Source: Methanomassiliicoccus sp. UBA345
GTDB taxonomy: Archaea > Thermoplasmatota > Thermoplasmata > Methanomassiliicoccales > Methanomassiliicoccaceae
Assembly: GCA_002504525.1 (NCBI GenBank)
Contig: DATD01000002.1
Location: 17,004 to 68,732 of the forward strand
Length of the DNA: 51,729 bases
Reading direction: 5' to 3'
Shown: positions 1 through 8,350 of the stretch, piece by piece
Layout of the letters: the number at the start of each line of letters is the position of its first letter
How positions within the stretch are numbered: position 1 is the first letter of the stretch
Made by a program: the position numbers and the translations under genes
Notes under the pieces: generated by a model
Told to the model about the DNA's origin: nothing
The model's input: the letters and a program-made list of their open reading frames with translations, nothing else
The model's database searches: none

Positions 1-588
1 GAGATGGGCGTGGGGACGATGATTATCTTCATCGCCATGGTCCTCGTTGCCGCTGTCGCCGCGTCGGTACTGATCAGCACCGCCAACACGGTGAGGGAGC
101 AGGCTACCCAGACCGGAAATGATGCTATCACCGGCGTATCGTCCGGGTTTGACATAAAGTACGTCAAGGGAAACGTGGTAGACAACGCCATCACCTCGAT
201 GGATATCTACGTCCAGCTGTCCCCCGGAAGCCCTGCGCTGAGGATGGGCGATGTCATCCTCTCGATAACCGCCGGAGATGCAAGTGGGGAGCTGGTATTC
301 GCCGGCCCAGAGAAGGATGGTGCCGTTGGCTCAGGAGATGAACCCGCCACATACGCAGCCGTCGTTGTCCCTACCGATAAGAGCGCAGATGCACCGTTTG
401 CGAGCTATGGGACCGTCAACCAAGGCAATCTAACCAAGATCACTGTTGCGAACCTTGGTGAGAGTACGCTTAGCATCTCCCCTGGTGACTCGGTCCTGAT
501 CAAGATCATGCCGGCAAGGGGATCCCCGACAACCGTCTCGTTCACTGTACCGCCTGTCCTCAACTCCGGCACTGCGAACCTTAGGTAA
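1..588 (+). CDS. arlB: Archaellin (archaellum filament protein), 5' end cut by window edge
   Basis: This is the major filament subunit of the archaellum. The reading frame is open from base 1, and the first visible residues, E-M-G-V-G-T-M-I-I-F-I-A, are the conserved hydrophobic start of a mature archaellin. The class III signal peptide and its prepilin-peptidase site therefore lie just left of the window. The first 25 or so residues form the assembly helix that packs in the filament core. The rest is a beta-rich exported domain of about 165 residues, typical of outer archaellin domains. It is first in the series arlB-arlD-F-G-H-I-J and is followed by a terminator-like hairpin, which would let the abundant filament protein outproduce the motor genes. 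Only one archaellin is visible; others could lie upstream. Confidence 0.93.
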   Translation, partial: EMGVGTMIIFIAMVLVAAVAASVLISTANTVREQATQTGNDAITGVSSGFDIKYVKGNVVDNAITSMDIYVQLSPGSPALRMGDVILSITAGDASGELVFAGPEKDGAVGSGDEPATYAAVVVPTDKSADAPFASYGTVNQGNLTKITVANLGESTLSISPGDSVLIKIMPARGSPTTVSFTVPPVLNSGTANLR

Positions 589-597
589 ACCCAACAA

Positions 598-660
598 GCA
601 AAGGAGGGAAACGATGATGAACAGGGATCGTAAATCCCTCCTTGCTCCTTTTTTTTCTTC
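598..660 (+). terminator. Hairpin plus T-run between arlB and arlD (terminator or attenuator)
   Basis: The arm at 598-609 (GCAAAGGAGGGA) pairs with 635-645 (TCCCTCCTTGC), with one bulged A and a loop of about 25 nt. A pyrimidine run with eight or more consecutive T follows at 649-656. This is the form of an intrinsic, T-tract-dependent terminator placed just after the most highly expressed gene of the operon. The left arm also contains the only Shine-Dalgarno-like GGAGG (603-607) for the ATG codons at 614 and 617, so the same element could control translation. Confidence 0.6.
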
Positions 661-1546
661 GATGGTGATCCTGTCGTTCAAAAAGAAGGGCAAGGAGAAC
701 GATGGCTCGGATATGCCATCATCGATGAGCGGAACCAGCTTGGACGGAGGGGGGCTATCATTGGGCGGCCTCACCGGAGGCCTTGGCTCACTGAGCAGCA
801 TTGATATGGGCGATGACGACTCAGACATGCTAGGCAGCAACCTACTATCCCAGTCGGGAGCGGCACAGGACGACAGGAAGCTCCAGGAGATGGAGGCAAG
901 CATAATCGATATGAAGAAACAGGCTGAGACGTCCGAACTGACGACCCGCACGATAAAGGGGGATGTCGAATCGATCAAGGATGAGATATCACATATGAGC
1001 GAGTCGATCAAGTCGCTTCTGAACGTTTACGAGGCCGTTTCTCGCCCCTATAACCCCTTCGTTGAGGATATGCCTAATCTCTCAGCACCAATGATCAATG
1101 AAGTTCCGGCGGCCGATGGCCTATCGAACGGCATTGTTAACCCTGCGCCAATATCAGAGGCGGTCAGCGATATGATCAAGAAACTTGCGCAGAGCGACCC
1201 CTTCGATGATGACGAGCCACTTGACAGGATAGTAAGACCGGACGATGACCTGACGGATGAGCATCCCTTCACACTAGGAACGCTCGAAGAACCGAAGATG
1301 GATACGCGGATGGAGAGCATTATGGAACCGAGCATGCTGACAAGCATCCCCCAGTCCACTTCAGGAGCATCCATTATAATGAATTCTTACGAGGACGCGT
1401 GCGCCCTTGAGCACACGCGTAGGCTGATCGAGTGCATGATGAGCAAGATATGCAAGGAACGCTCCATCGGCAAAGGGATCGACATATCCGACGCTAAGGC
1501 CTTTGATCTGTGGGTGAGCGAGTTCAAACGGCTCGGAGGCCTCTGA
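614..1546 (+). CDS. arlD: Archaellum accessory protein, ArlC/ArlD/ArlE-type fusion
   Basis: This is a cytoplasmic subunit of the ArlCDE platform, which in other euryarchaea links the motor (ArlH/I/J) to the chemotaxis adaptor. Residues 20-90 are Gly/Ser/Asp-rich and low in complexity. Residues 90-140 form a coiled coil ending in a FlaC-like segment (LLNVYEAVSRPYNPFVED). The last 60 residues match the FlaD/E domain (W-V-S-E-F-K-R-L-G-G at the end). One protein thus seems to carry both the FlaC-like and FlaD/E-like parts. The start is uncertain: ATG 614 or 617 has GGAGG in the upstream hairpin, whereas ATG 662 (MVILSFKKKGKEND) begins after the T-run and resembles the usual FlaD start. The stop overlaps arlF. 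Confidence 0.85.
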   Translation: MMNRDRKSLLAPFFSSMVILSFKKKGKENDGSDMPSSMSGTSLDGGGLSLGGLTGGLGSLSSIDMGDDDSDMLGSNLLSQSGAAQDDRKLQEMEASIIDMKKQAETSELTTRTIKGDVESIKDEISHMSESIKSLLNVYEAVSRPYNPFVEDMPNLSAPMINEVPAADGLSNGIVNPAPISEAVSDMIKKLAQSDPFDDDEPLDRIVRPDDDLTDEHPFTLGTLEEPKMDTRMESIMEPSMLTSIPQSTSGASIIMNSYEDACALEHTRRLIECMMSKICKERSIGKGIDISDAKAFDLWVSEFKRLGGL

Positions 1547-1962
1547 TGGGGATGAGCGTATCCGTTGCCACTGCCATAATATTCATCGCGGCGATAATAT
1601 CCGCCGGTTCGGTCATCGGGACGCTTGATCATGCTCAAGCGTCGTTGATGGAAGCACAGAGGACCAGTTCGGACCGCGAAATGACAGCGTTGCAAACGGA
1701 TATCGCCATAAGCACCATCGATAGAGAGAACGGGACCGTGGAGGTAGTGAACAGAGGTCGGTCCACGCTGCACGTTGACGGCATAGATGTGCTTCTCGAC
1801 GGAAGGTGGAGCAATGAGCTGATCGCTACCATTGAGGTGGTCGGGCATGCTGATTCCAGGATCTGGTTGCCGGGCGACACGCTAGCGATCCAGTTCACTA
1901 CAGATCTCATGGGCACAGACATCAAGATCGTCACCGGCAACGGCATATCGGTCTACGACTAG
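1546..1962 (+). CDS. arlF: Archaellum stator protein ArlF
   Basis: ArlF is a pilin-like membrane protein that, with ArlG, forms the stator anchoring the archaellum to the S-layer. The 138-residue product starts with a hydrophobic helix (VATAIIFIAAIISAGSVIG) and continues as a beta-sandwich domain with the family pattern IDRENGTVEVVNRGRSTLHV, in which 'V.N.G...L' marks FlaF/FlaG proteins. I chose ATG 1546 because it overlaps the arlD stop (TGATG) and has GGAGG at 1535-1539. A longer frame from 1510 would lie inside arlD. Confidence 0.88.
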   Translation: MGMSVSVATAIIFIAAIISAGSVIGTLDHAQASLMEAQRTSSDREMTALQTDIAISTIDRENGTVEVVNRGRSTLHVDGIDVLLDGRWSNELIATIEVVGHADSRIWLPGDTLAIQFTTDLMGTDIKIVTGNGISVYD

Positions 1963-1973
1963 GCAGGATATAG

Positions 1974-2414
1974 ATGGGCTCGGACGCTTCGTTCACTCAA
2001 ACCATATTCTTCATCGCGTCGATAGTGATCGCGGTCTCCATTGCCGGAGTGCTGATGGGAATGACCGGCATGATGGTCGATGAGATGAGAGTGAAAGCGG
2101 ACGCGGCTGCATCGGAGATGGGCTCATCGATCGCGATCGTGAACGACCCCAGGAATGTTCCATATTCCGAGGGACGATTGACGTTCTACATCAAGAACCT
2201 CGGCAATGTCGCTCCATCCTACGAAAGCTTGCTGATATTCATCGATGGAGAGTATGTCGAACATCATGCTGATCTGATCAACGGCGCCAACAGGACCTGG
2301 TCAACGGGGAGTGTCGCCGAGGTCATCGTAACGGCTGACATAGCGCCGGGGGACCACACGGTAAAGGCCATACTATCGAATGGGATCTCAGACACCTTGG
2401 ATTTTCGTCTGTAG
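1974..2414 (+). CDS. arlG: Archaellum stator protein ArlG
   Basis: ArlG is the second pilin-like stator subunit, partner of ArlF. Its 146 residues comprise an N-terminal membrane helix (TIFFIASIVIAVSIAGVLMG) and a C-terminal beta-sandwich with the conserved FYIKNLGNVAPSYESLLIFIDG segment, which carries the FlaG hallmark 'KN.G......L..FIDG'. It begins 11 bp after arlF and is followed by arlH after 34 bp. Product length and position fit the family. Confidence 0.9.
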   Translation: MGSDASFTQTIFFIASIVIAVSIAGVLMGMTGMMVDEMRVKADAAASEMGSSIAIVNDPRNVPYSEGRLTFYIKNLGNVAPSYESLLIFIDGEYVEHHADLINGANRTWSTGSVAEVIVTADIAPGDHTVKAILSNGISDTLDFRL

Positions 2415-2448
2415 GCAGGAAGGCGCAGGATCGGATGGGTGAACTGAG

Positions 2449-3168
2449 ATGAGCGAAGATGGGAGAACAAGGGCAGAGCGTTACGATCTGTTCGACATCC
2501 ATCTTAAGCAGGATGAACTGGCGGTCAAGCTGGGAGGCGGCATCCCCCGAGGTTCGACCGTGCTCATCGAAGGAGCGGAAGGCTCCGGCAGGAGCGCCCT
2601 TTGCCAGCGGATCCTGTACGGCATCCTGTCCAACGGCCACAGCGGAACGTTCGTATCCACCGAGCTCACGCTGCGGGATTTCATCGATCAGATGTACTCC
2701 CTCGAGTACAGGATCGGCGACAGCCTGATGAGCGGGGACCTTCAGTATTTTCCCGTATACCCGCTGATCGGCCAGTCCCGCGCCCGCTCCGATTTCCTTG
2801 ACAAGTTGATGTCCTCGCCACAGTTATACAGCAAGGACATCCTGTTCATCGATTCCCTGACCACTCTTACCAAGGACAGCCTGACCGAGGCCAGCTGCAT
2901 CAAGCTGATGGGATTCCTCAAGAAGCAGATGAAACTGAACAAGACCATCATCATGACGGCGGATGAGGGCTGCAGGGCAATCGATCCCCTCCGCCAGGCC
3001 GCAGACATATATCTGAGCATTAAGATGAGGGCGTCCGGACAAGAGATGATCAGGACGGTCCATACCATACGCTATCAGAGGGCCAAGCGCAGAGTGGACG
3101 ATGTGATGAGGATCCGCATCGAGCCCGGAATCGGCCTGGTCATCGAGATCACCGAGGTGTCGGGCTGA
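2449..3168 (+). CDS. arlH: Archaellum motor ATP-binding regulator ArlH
   Basis: ArlH is a RecA/KaiC-like cytoplasmic protein that docks on ArlI and controls motor assembly; in characterised homologues it binds ATP. The 239-residue length is normal. The P-loop at residues 42-49 reads G-A-E-G-S-G-R-S, so the invariant Walker A lysine is arginine (R48). Walker B is plausible at 'DILFIDSLTTL'. The stop codon overlaps the arlI start (TGATG), indicating translational coupling. If the P-loop change is real, the protein may bind nucleotide weakly or not hydrolyse it. Confidence 0.92.
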   Translation: MSEDGRTRAERYDLFDIHLKQDELAVKLGGGIPRGSTVLIEGAEGSGRSALCQRILYGILSNGHSGTFVSTELTLRDFIDQMYSLEYRIGDSLMSGDLQYFPVYPLIGQSRARSDFLDKLMSSPQLYSKDILFIDSLTTLTKDSLTEASCIKLMGFLKKQMKLNKTIIMTADEGCRAIDPLRQAADIYLSIKMRASGQEMIRTVHTIRYQRAKRRVDDVMRIRIEPGIGLVIEITEVSG

Positions 3169-4814
3169 TGGCGCGCCTTCAACCGGACCTCGAGAAGGAG
3201 ATAGCCCGCGATGCCAGCCTCCGGGAGTACATCAAGGAGCTCCAGAAGACCACCAATGTCCTTCCCCGGTACTTTGAGAACCTGTCCGTCGGCGACCTCG
3301 CCGAGATCCGAAAGAACGCCATCGTCGACCCGTCGTCAGCGAACATCATCTACAAGATCGGCGGCGGGCACATCCACATCGACGCTTTGCACTCGAGGTA
3401 CATCACGATCGAGGCCAAGCTGACCCTGGAGGAGAAGGAAAAGCTGCGGAGGATCAAGGACCTCATCCTGGAAAAGGCGACCGCGGAGGAGTCGGTGGAG
3501 ACGAAAGAGGACCTCGTCCGCATACTGGAGAAGCTATTCGCCCTGTCGGTCGAGGTGGTCGGCAAGGGGTCGATGAAGCGGAAGCGCAAGACCGGCAAGG
3601 TGGCGGTCGACAAGCGTGACTACGATCTCCTCAAGTATTACATCAACCGCGACATCGTCGGCTACGGGCCGATCGAGCCGCTGATCATGGACCCTTACAT
3701 CGAGGACATACACCTCATCGGCACCTCCAAGGTCAGGGTATCCCACAAGGCATTCCAGTACGGGCTGGAGACCAATGTCCGGTTCGATGATGATGTCACC
3801 CTCAACGAGTTCTTCATCTCGATATCCGAGCGCATGGGCCGGCCGGTGAGCGCGTCCAGGCCTATCGTCGACGGGACGCTGCCGGACGGCTCCAGGATCA
3901 ACATGATCTATTCCACCGACATCAGCGCCCGCGGCTCTTCGTTCACCATCCGCAAGTTCGCCGCTGAGCCTATATCGCCGATCCAGCTGATCAAGTGGGG
4001 CACGTTCTCGACGGAGTTCGTTGCGTACATATGGATGTGCCTGGAGAACAAGATGAACATCATCCTGGCCGGAGAGACCGCGTCCGGCAAGACTACCGCG
4101 CTGAACGCTCTGCTGTGCTTCATCGACCACCGCGGCAAGATCTACTCGGTCGAGGACACGCCGGAGGTAAAGCCACCCCAGCGCGGGTGGCAGAGATGCG
4201 TGACCCGCGAGGCCGGCCCGGAGGACGCCAGGGTGACCATGTTCGACCTGCTCCGGGCGGCGCTGCGTTCCCGCCCCGACTACATCGTCATCGGCGAGAT
4301 CAGAGGAGAGGAGGGGCGGGTCGCATTCCAGTGCATGCAGACCGGCATCCCGGTCATGGCGACCTTCCACGCGTCGAACGCCACCAAGTTCATCCAGCGC
4401 ATGACCGGGCAGCCGATCAATATCCCGATGTCGTTCATCGACAACGTCAACGTCATCATCTTCCAGTCCGCTGTCAACGTCAACCGCCGGTTCCTGCGCC
4501 GCGTGACCGGCGTCGAAGAGTTCATCGGCTACAACAAAGAGGAGGGAGGAGTGCTCACGAGGAACGTGTTCAAGTGGGACTCCGCCGCGGACAAGTTGTA
4601 CTTCCGCGGCAACAATAACTCGTACATACTGGAGAAGCGGATCGCCCTGGAACACGGCTACTCAGAGCCGAAGGATGTATACAAGGACCTCCGCAAGCGG
4701 GAGAAGATCATCCAGAAGATGGTCGATCTCGACATCTCCGGATACCATGAGGTCAACAAGATCCTGAGCGACTACTACGAGAACGGCCCCGATTCGCTCC
4801 CGTTCACGGTGTGA
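3168..4814 (+). CDS. arlI: Archaellum motor/assembly ATPase ArlI
   Basis: ArlI is the hexameric secretion-type ATPase that powers archaellum assembly and then rotation. The 548-residue product has a variable N-terminal domain and a GspE/VirB11-type core. It shows Walker A LAGETASGKTT near residue 300, Asp box and Walker B 'DYIVIGEIRGEEG' near 370, and the His-box 'MATFHASNATKF'. The start ATG overlaps the arlH stop, and the stop overlaps the arlJ start, so arlH-I-J are translationally coupled. Confidence 0.96.
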   Translation: MARLQPDLEKEIARDASLREYIKELQKTTNVLPRYFENLSVGDLAEIRKNAIVDPSSANIIYKIGGGHIHIDALHSRYITIEAKLTLEEKEKLRRIKDLILEKATAEESVETKEDLVRILEKLFALSVEVVGKGSMKRKRKTGKVAVDKRDYDLLKYYINRDIVGYGPIEPLIMDPYIEDIHLIGTSKVRVSHKAFQYGLETNVRFDDDVTLNEFFISISERMGRPVSASRPIVDGTLPDGSRINMIYSTDISARGSSFTIRKFAAEPISPIQLIKWGTFSTEFVAYIWMCLENKMNIILAGETASGKTTALNALLCFIDHRGKIYSVEDTPEVKPPQRGWQRCVTREAGPEDARVTMFDLLRAALRSRPDYIVIGEIRGEEGRVAFQCMQTGIPVMATFHASNATKFIQRMTGQPINIPMSFIDNVNVIIFQSAVNVNRRFLRRVTGVEEFIGYNKEEGGVLTRNVFKWDSAADKLYFRGNNNSYILEKRIALEHGYSEPKDVYKDLRKREKIIQKMVDLDISGYHEVNKILSDYYENGPDSLPFTV

Positions 4815-6502
4815 TGCCCATGAAGAAGGAGGCATGGCTGCGGGACCTCAAGATGGAGAAGGACGATTACTTCAAGCTGGTCATGTTCTCCACGGTCCTG
4901 CTGGGCCTTATAGCCCCGATCATGCTGACCCTCCTGCTGGCGCCCTACCTGTCGGGACCGCTGCTCGTTCTCGTCTATATCATACCCATCTTCGGCCTGT
5001 TCGTCGTGTTCATGCTTCCGGCGGTGTACACCTCGCGGCGCAAGAACGAGGTCGAGCAGAACATGCCCATGTTCGTCACCACCATGGCCGCCCTGTCGAC
5101 CTCGGACATGCCGTTCGATGAGGTCTTCTACATCCTGTCAAGCAAGAACGAGTATGGGCAGCTGGCCAAGGACGCCAAGCAGATCTACCGCCTCATCAAG
5201 CACTACAGCGTCGGGGGGGCCGAAGCGTGCCGCTTCGTGGCCACCCGGACATCGTGCCAGATGGAGGCCAATTTCTTCAACCGGCTGTCCCACTCGCTCG
5301 ATGTCGGCGAGAAGCTGGACAAATTCATGAAGAATGAGCACGACGTCATCATGGACGAGTACATCCTCCAAGCGGAGGGGACGCTCAAGGACCTGGACTT
5401 CGTCAAGGAGATCTACACCGGGCTGACGACCTCGCTGATCTTCACCGCGGTGTTCGTGTGCCTCATGCCGATGTTCGGGAGCAGCGCCGTCGAGGTGCTG
5501 CTCATCGGAGTGGTGTTCAGCTTCGTGGCCATGGAATCGTTCTTCATCTACTTGCTCAAGACCAAGGTGCCCAAGGACCAGATATGGATGGGATGGCGTA
5601 CCAAGATCAAGCGAGGACATGTCAAGGATAAGGATCGCATCATCTTCACCTCGGTGGCGATCTCGATCGTGGGCATCATCCTGCTGTCTTTGATCATGCT
5701 GCCGTCTGGCCTGCCGCCGATGTTCATCGCCTCCACCATCTTCCTGCCTGTGCTGTTCCCCGGCATCCTGATCCTGCGCGAGGAGAAGGCCATCGAGAAG
5801 CGGGACAACCTGTTCGGGGCGTTCATCCGATCCCTCGGCCGTTCATCGGAGTCGAGCGGCGCCACAATGGCCGACAGCGTCAAGCGTCTTGCCATGCACA
5901 CCTTCGGTCCGTTGACCGCCATGGTCCGCAACCTGTCCAAGCGGCTGGCGCTGCACATCAATGCTGCTGAGTCTTGGAAGCACTTCGCCTCCGAGACCTC
6001 CAGCGATCTCATCGACAAGTTCGGGGAGATGTATGTGACGTCCATCCACAACGGCTCCAAGCCCGAGCCGAGCAGCATGTTCATCAGCAACAACATGTTC
6101 CGCGTTCTGAGCGTCCGGAAGAAGCGCTCGGTGACCGCCTCCTCCTTCGTGGGCATCCTCTATGGAGTGATGATATCGCTCGCCGTCACGCTCTACATCA
6201 CGTTAGGCATCGTCGAGTACATGGGTGACATGATGTCGTCGGTCGTCATCGATGATCCAGGGGCCGTCGGCGGCGGCTTCCTCAACGGCCTCATCTCCAC
6301 CTCATTCGATATGTCCGCCATCGAGACGATGGTGTTCTCGGTCATCCTGGTCCACGCGACGTTGTCCTCGCTCATGCTGCCCATGATCAAGGGGGGTCAC
6401 ATCGTCGGCTCGGTGACGCACTTCATCGCCCTCATATGGATCGCGTCCGTGGCCTCGCTCGTCTCCAAGTTCCTCATCGGAGGGCTGCTTGGCGGCGGCT
6501 GA
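4814..6502 (+). CDS. arlJ: Archaellum membrane platform protein ArlJ
   Basis: ArlJ is the polytopic membrane platform that couples ArlI to the growing filament, a TadC/GspF relative. About 562 residues contain two T2SSF-like cytoplasmic domains (around residues 95-200 and 320-440). These are separated by hydrophobic clusters near 25-75, 205-255 and 285-325, with more membrane segments from 455 to the end. I prefer ATG 4814, which overlaps the arlI stop as TGATG; a GTG at 4811 would add one residue. It ends only 3 bp from the stop of the convergent cheD, leaving no room for a conventional terminator on either side. Confidence 0.94.
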   Translation: MPMKKEAWLRDLKMEKDDYFKLVMFSTVLLGLIAPIMLTLLLAPYLSGPLLVLVYIIPIFGLFVVFMLPAVYTSRRKNEVEQNMPMFVTTMAALSTSDMPFDEVFYILSSKNEYGQLAKDAKQIYRLIKHYSVGGAEACRFVATRTSCQMEANFFNRLSHSLDVGEKLDKFMKNEHDVIMDEYILQAEGTLKDLDFVKEIYTGLTTSLIFTAVFVCLMPMFGSSAVEVLLIGVVFSFVAMESFFIYLLKTKVPKDQIWMGWRTKIKRGHVKDKDRIIFTSVAISIVGIILLSLIMLPSGLPPMFIASTIFLPVLFPGILILREEKAIEKRDNLFGAFIRSLGRSSESSGATMADSVKRLAMHTFGPLTAMVRNLSKRLALHINAAESWKHFASETSSDLIDKFGEMYVTSIHNGSKPEPSSMFISNNMFRVLSVRKKRSVTASSFVGILYGVMISLAVTLYITLGIVEYMGDMMSSVVIDDPGAVGGGFLNGLISTSFDMSAIETMVFSVILVHATLSSLMLPMIKGGHIVGSVTHFIALIWIASVASLVSKFLIGGLLGGG

Positions 6503-6505
6503 CGA

Positions 6506-7072
6506 TCAGATCTCGAAGACGTCGTTGCCCATTTGCACGCGGTACGAACCGTCGGCCGTGCTGAACGTGACCGTACGTCCGCGGGTCCCTCCGATATCCT
6601 CGCCCAGCAGGCGGATCCGCTCCGCCTTTAGGGTCGCTCTCGCCGCCTCAGAGTTCCGCTGACCGATGTTCAGCGTGTCCGAGGACATGAAAGAGAACAT
6701 CTGCGCGCCCCCAGCGATCTTCGCTCGGAGCCGACCCCTCTCTGCCCCCATCTCCACCAGCTCGTCCACCATCAGCATGATGGACGAGTCGGCATACTTT
6801 GCGGCATTGACCTTGTCACGCCCCTCCTCATAGCGGGGGAGCATGGCATGGGCCAACCCGCCTATCTGGACCTGCGGATCGAAGATGGCAATGCCCACGC
6901 AGGAGCCCAGCCCGATGCAGACAAGCTGCCCGGGGATGTCGAGCGTCTGATATTCGCCGACACCCACGATGCAGGCCTCATCGATGCGGCGGGGAGAGTG
7001 AGGGAGCGATCCCAACGTGTGCGGCGGCGCCGCTACATCGTCCCTCGTCATCCGGTCGTCCATGACCCTCAC
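6506..7072 (-). CDS. cheD: Chemoreceptor glutamine deamidase CheD
   Basis: CheD deamidates glutamines in chemoreceptors and is a partner of CheC. The catalytic cysteine lies in G-L-G-S-C-V-G (C58) and the histidine in GGLAHAMLP (H75), both as in characterised CheD. The 188-residue product uses a GTG that overlaps the cheC1 stop (GTGA) and has a GAGG about 9 nt upstream; ATG 7063 is an alternative. It is the last gene of the eight-gene minus-strand chemotaxis operon. Confidence 0.92.
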   Translation of the reverse strand: MRVMDDRMTRDDVAAPPHTLGSLPHSPRRIDEACIVGVGEYQTLDIPGQLVCIGLGSCVGIAIFDPQVQIGGLAHAMLPRYEEGRDKVNAAKYADSSIMLMVDELVEMGAERGRLRAKIAGGAQMFSFMSSDTLNIGQRNSEAARATLKAERIRLLGEDIGGTRGRTVTFSTADGSYRVQMGNDVFEI

Positions 7073-7686
7073 ACCGCTCTGAACCTCTCGGCCAGCAGTC
7101 GGATGGTCCCCTGGTCAGGCAGATACAGCAGGTTGCCGAAGTATGATGATTCGCCATGGACGAACTGGGTCTGTACGACCATCAGCTCGCTGGAGTCCTC
7201 CTCGGCCATGGCGGAGACGTACTGGAGGATGGCATGCAACATGTCCACCGAGACCCCGGGTGGCGACGGCACCATGGTAATGCCGGAGAACTTTGCCACC
7301 GCGCTTAGGTAGGCGGACGCGCAGATGTTGCCCACCTCGCAGATGGCATCGCGGTCCGTATCATCGAGCTCCCTGACGGCGTGAGGCCGGGACAGCATCA
7401 TGTCCACCAGGCTGGTGGCTGTGTCCTGAGAGAACATCAGCAGCATCCCGCCCTTTCCCGCCCCATATGCCTCCAGGTACACGGCCACCACCTGCTGCTC
7501 GGGGTCGCCCAGAACTTCAGGCAGCTTCTGGGTCGAGCATACATAGTGCTCCGAGACCTCTACCATGATGCACCGGCCTATGAGCTTCGACAGCGCCGTC
7601 GTGGCGTGAGCGGCCCCGATGTTGCCGATCTCCGTCAGGCCGTCCAGCAGGATGGGGTCCTGTTCGATCGAGGATGGAAGTGTCAT
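7069..7686 (-). CDS. cheC: CheY-P phosphatase CheC, first copy
   Basis: CheC is a CheC/FliY/CheX-family phosphatase that removes phosphate from CheY. The 205-residue product keeps both pseudo-symmetric active-site motifs (E-x2-N): 'LTEIGNIGAAHA' and 'ICEVGNICASAY'. I chose ATG 7686 because the family motif follows within 20 residues and the longer frame to 7821 runs antisense-like through the 3' end of the neighbouring cheC. It starts 7 bp after cheC2 and overlaps cheD by 4 bp. Confidence 0.9.
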   Translation of the reverse strand: MTLPSSIEQDPILLDGLTEIGNIGAAHATTALSKLIGRCIMVEVSEHYVCSTQKLPEVLGDPEQQVVAVYLEAYGAGKGGMLLMFSQDTATSLVDMMLSRPHAVRELDDTDRDAICEVGNICASAYLSAVAKFSGITMVPSPPGVSVDMLHAILQYVSAMAEEDSSELMVVQTQFVHGESSYFGNLLYLPDQGTIRLLAERFRAV

Positions 7687-7693
7687 TTGCGCA

Positions 7694-8350
7694 TCACAGT
7701 CCGAACTTGGAGAACATGGCCGCCTGCGACTCTGCATCCACGCCGAACCGCTTGAAGGTGGAGTTCCGGAGAGCCTCGTCAGGGACGAATATGATGGTGC
7801 CCTGGAACCGCTTCCTGACATCCACGAAGTTCGTCTCCACCCTGGCCATGTGAGCGTCGCGCAAGGGGCGGAGCGCCGGGGGGAAGCTGGTCCGGTCGAC
7901 GATGCGGTCGACCGAGACGTTCGGAGAGTTCGGAATTATGTCAATGGAGAGGAACTTGGCGATAGGGACCAGGTACTGACGGATGCATATGTCCCCCAGC
8001 TCCACCATGGCCTCGGCGTCCTGCCGGTTCATCGGCCGGCCCACCTGATGGGGCACACCCATGAGGAGGCTGGACAGATAGGTCGCCACGTCACCGGGGA
8101 ACACCATGTAGATGCATCCACCCCGGCCGGCAAAATCGATCTTCACCGTGGCCACCAGGCTGCCCGGCCCCCCGAAACGGTTCGGCAAAGAGGGCATGGG
8201 CAGCACGCGGCACTCGGTAACGTCTATCAGGATATCGGTCTTGACCAGCTTGGTCAGGGCGGCGGAGGCGTGCGATGCCCCCACGTTGCCGATCTCCCTG
8301 AGGGCGTCCATTTGCAATTCGTCCAGATCGATTCCTTGTGATGAGCTCAT
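7694..8350 (-). CDS. cheC: CheC-family protein, second copy with one altered active site
   Basis: This is a tandem CheC paralogue of 218 residues. The N-terminal motif 'LREIGNVGASHA' keeps E-x2-N. The second reads 'VELGDICIRQYL', so the catalytic Asn is Asp. It may therefore have one phosphatase site, or act mainly as an adaptor for CheD or CheY. Its ATG overlaps the cheA stop (ATGA), implying coupled translation. Two CheC copies in one cluster are common in archaea, usually with different roles. Confidence 0.88.
   Translation of the reverse strand: MSSSQGIDLDELQMDALREIGNVGASHASAALTKLVKTDILIDVTECRVLPMPSLPNRFGGPGSLVATVKIDFAGRGGCIYMVFPGDVATYLSSLLMGVPHQVGRPMNRQDAEAMVELGDICIRQYLVPIAKFLSIDIIPNSPNVSVDRIVDRTSFPPALRPLRDAHMARVETNFVDVRKRFQGTIIFVPDEALRNSTFKRFGVDAESQAAMFSKFGL

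Noticed and set aside
3534..4655. Long open frame antisense to arlI (373 codons)
   Set aside because: It lies wholly opposite arlI, is full of Arg/Asp/Val/Gly as expected from GC-rich third-position bias, and shows no domain.
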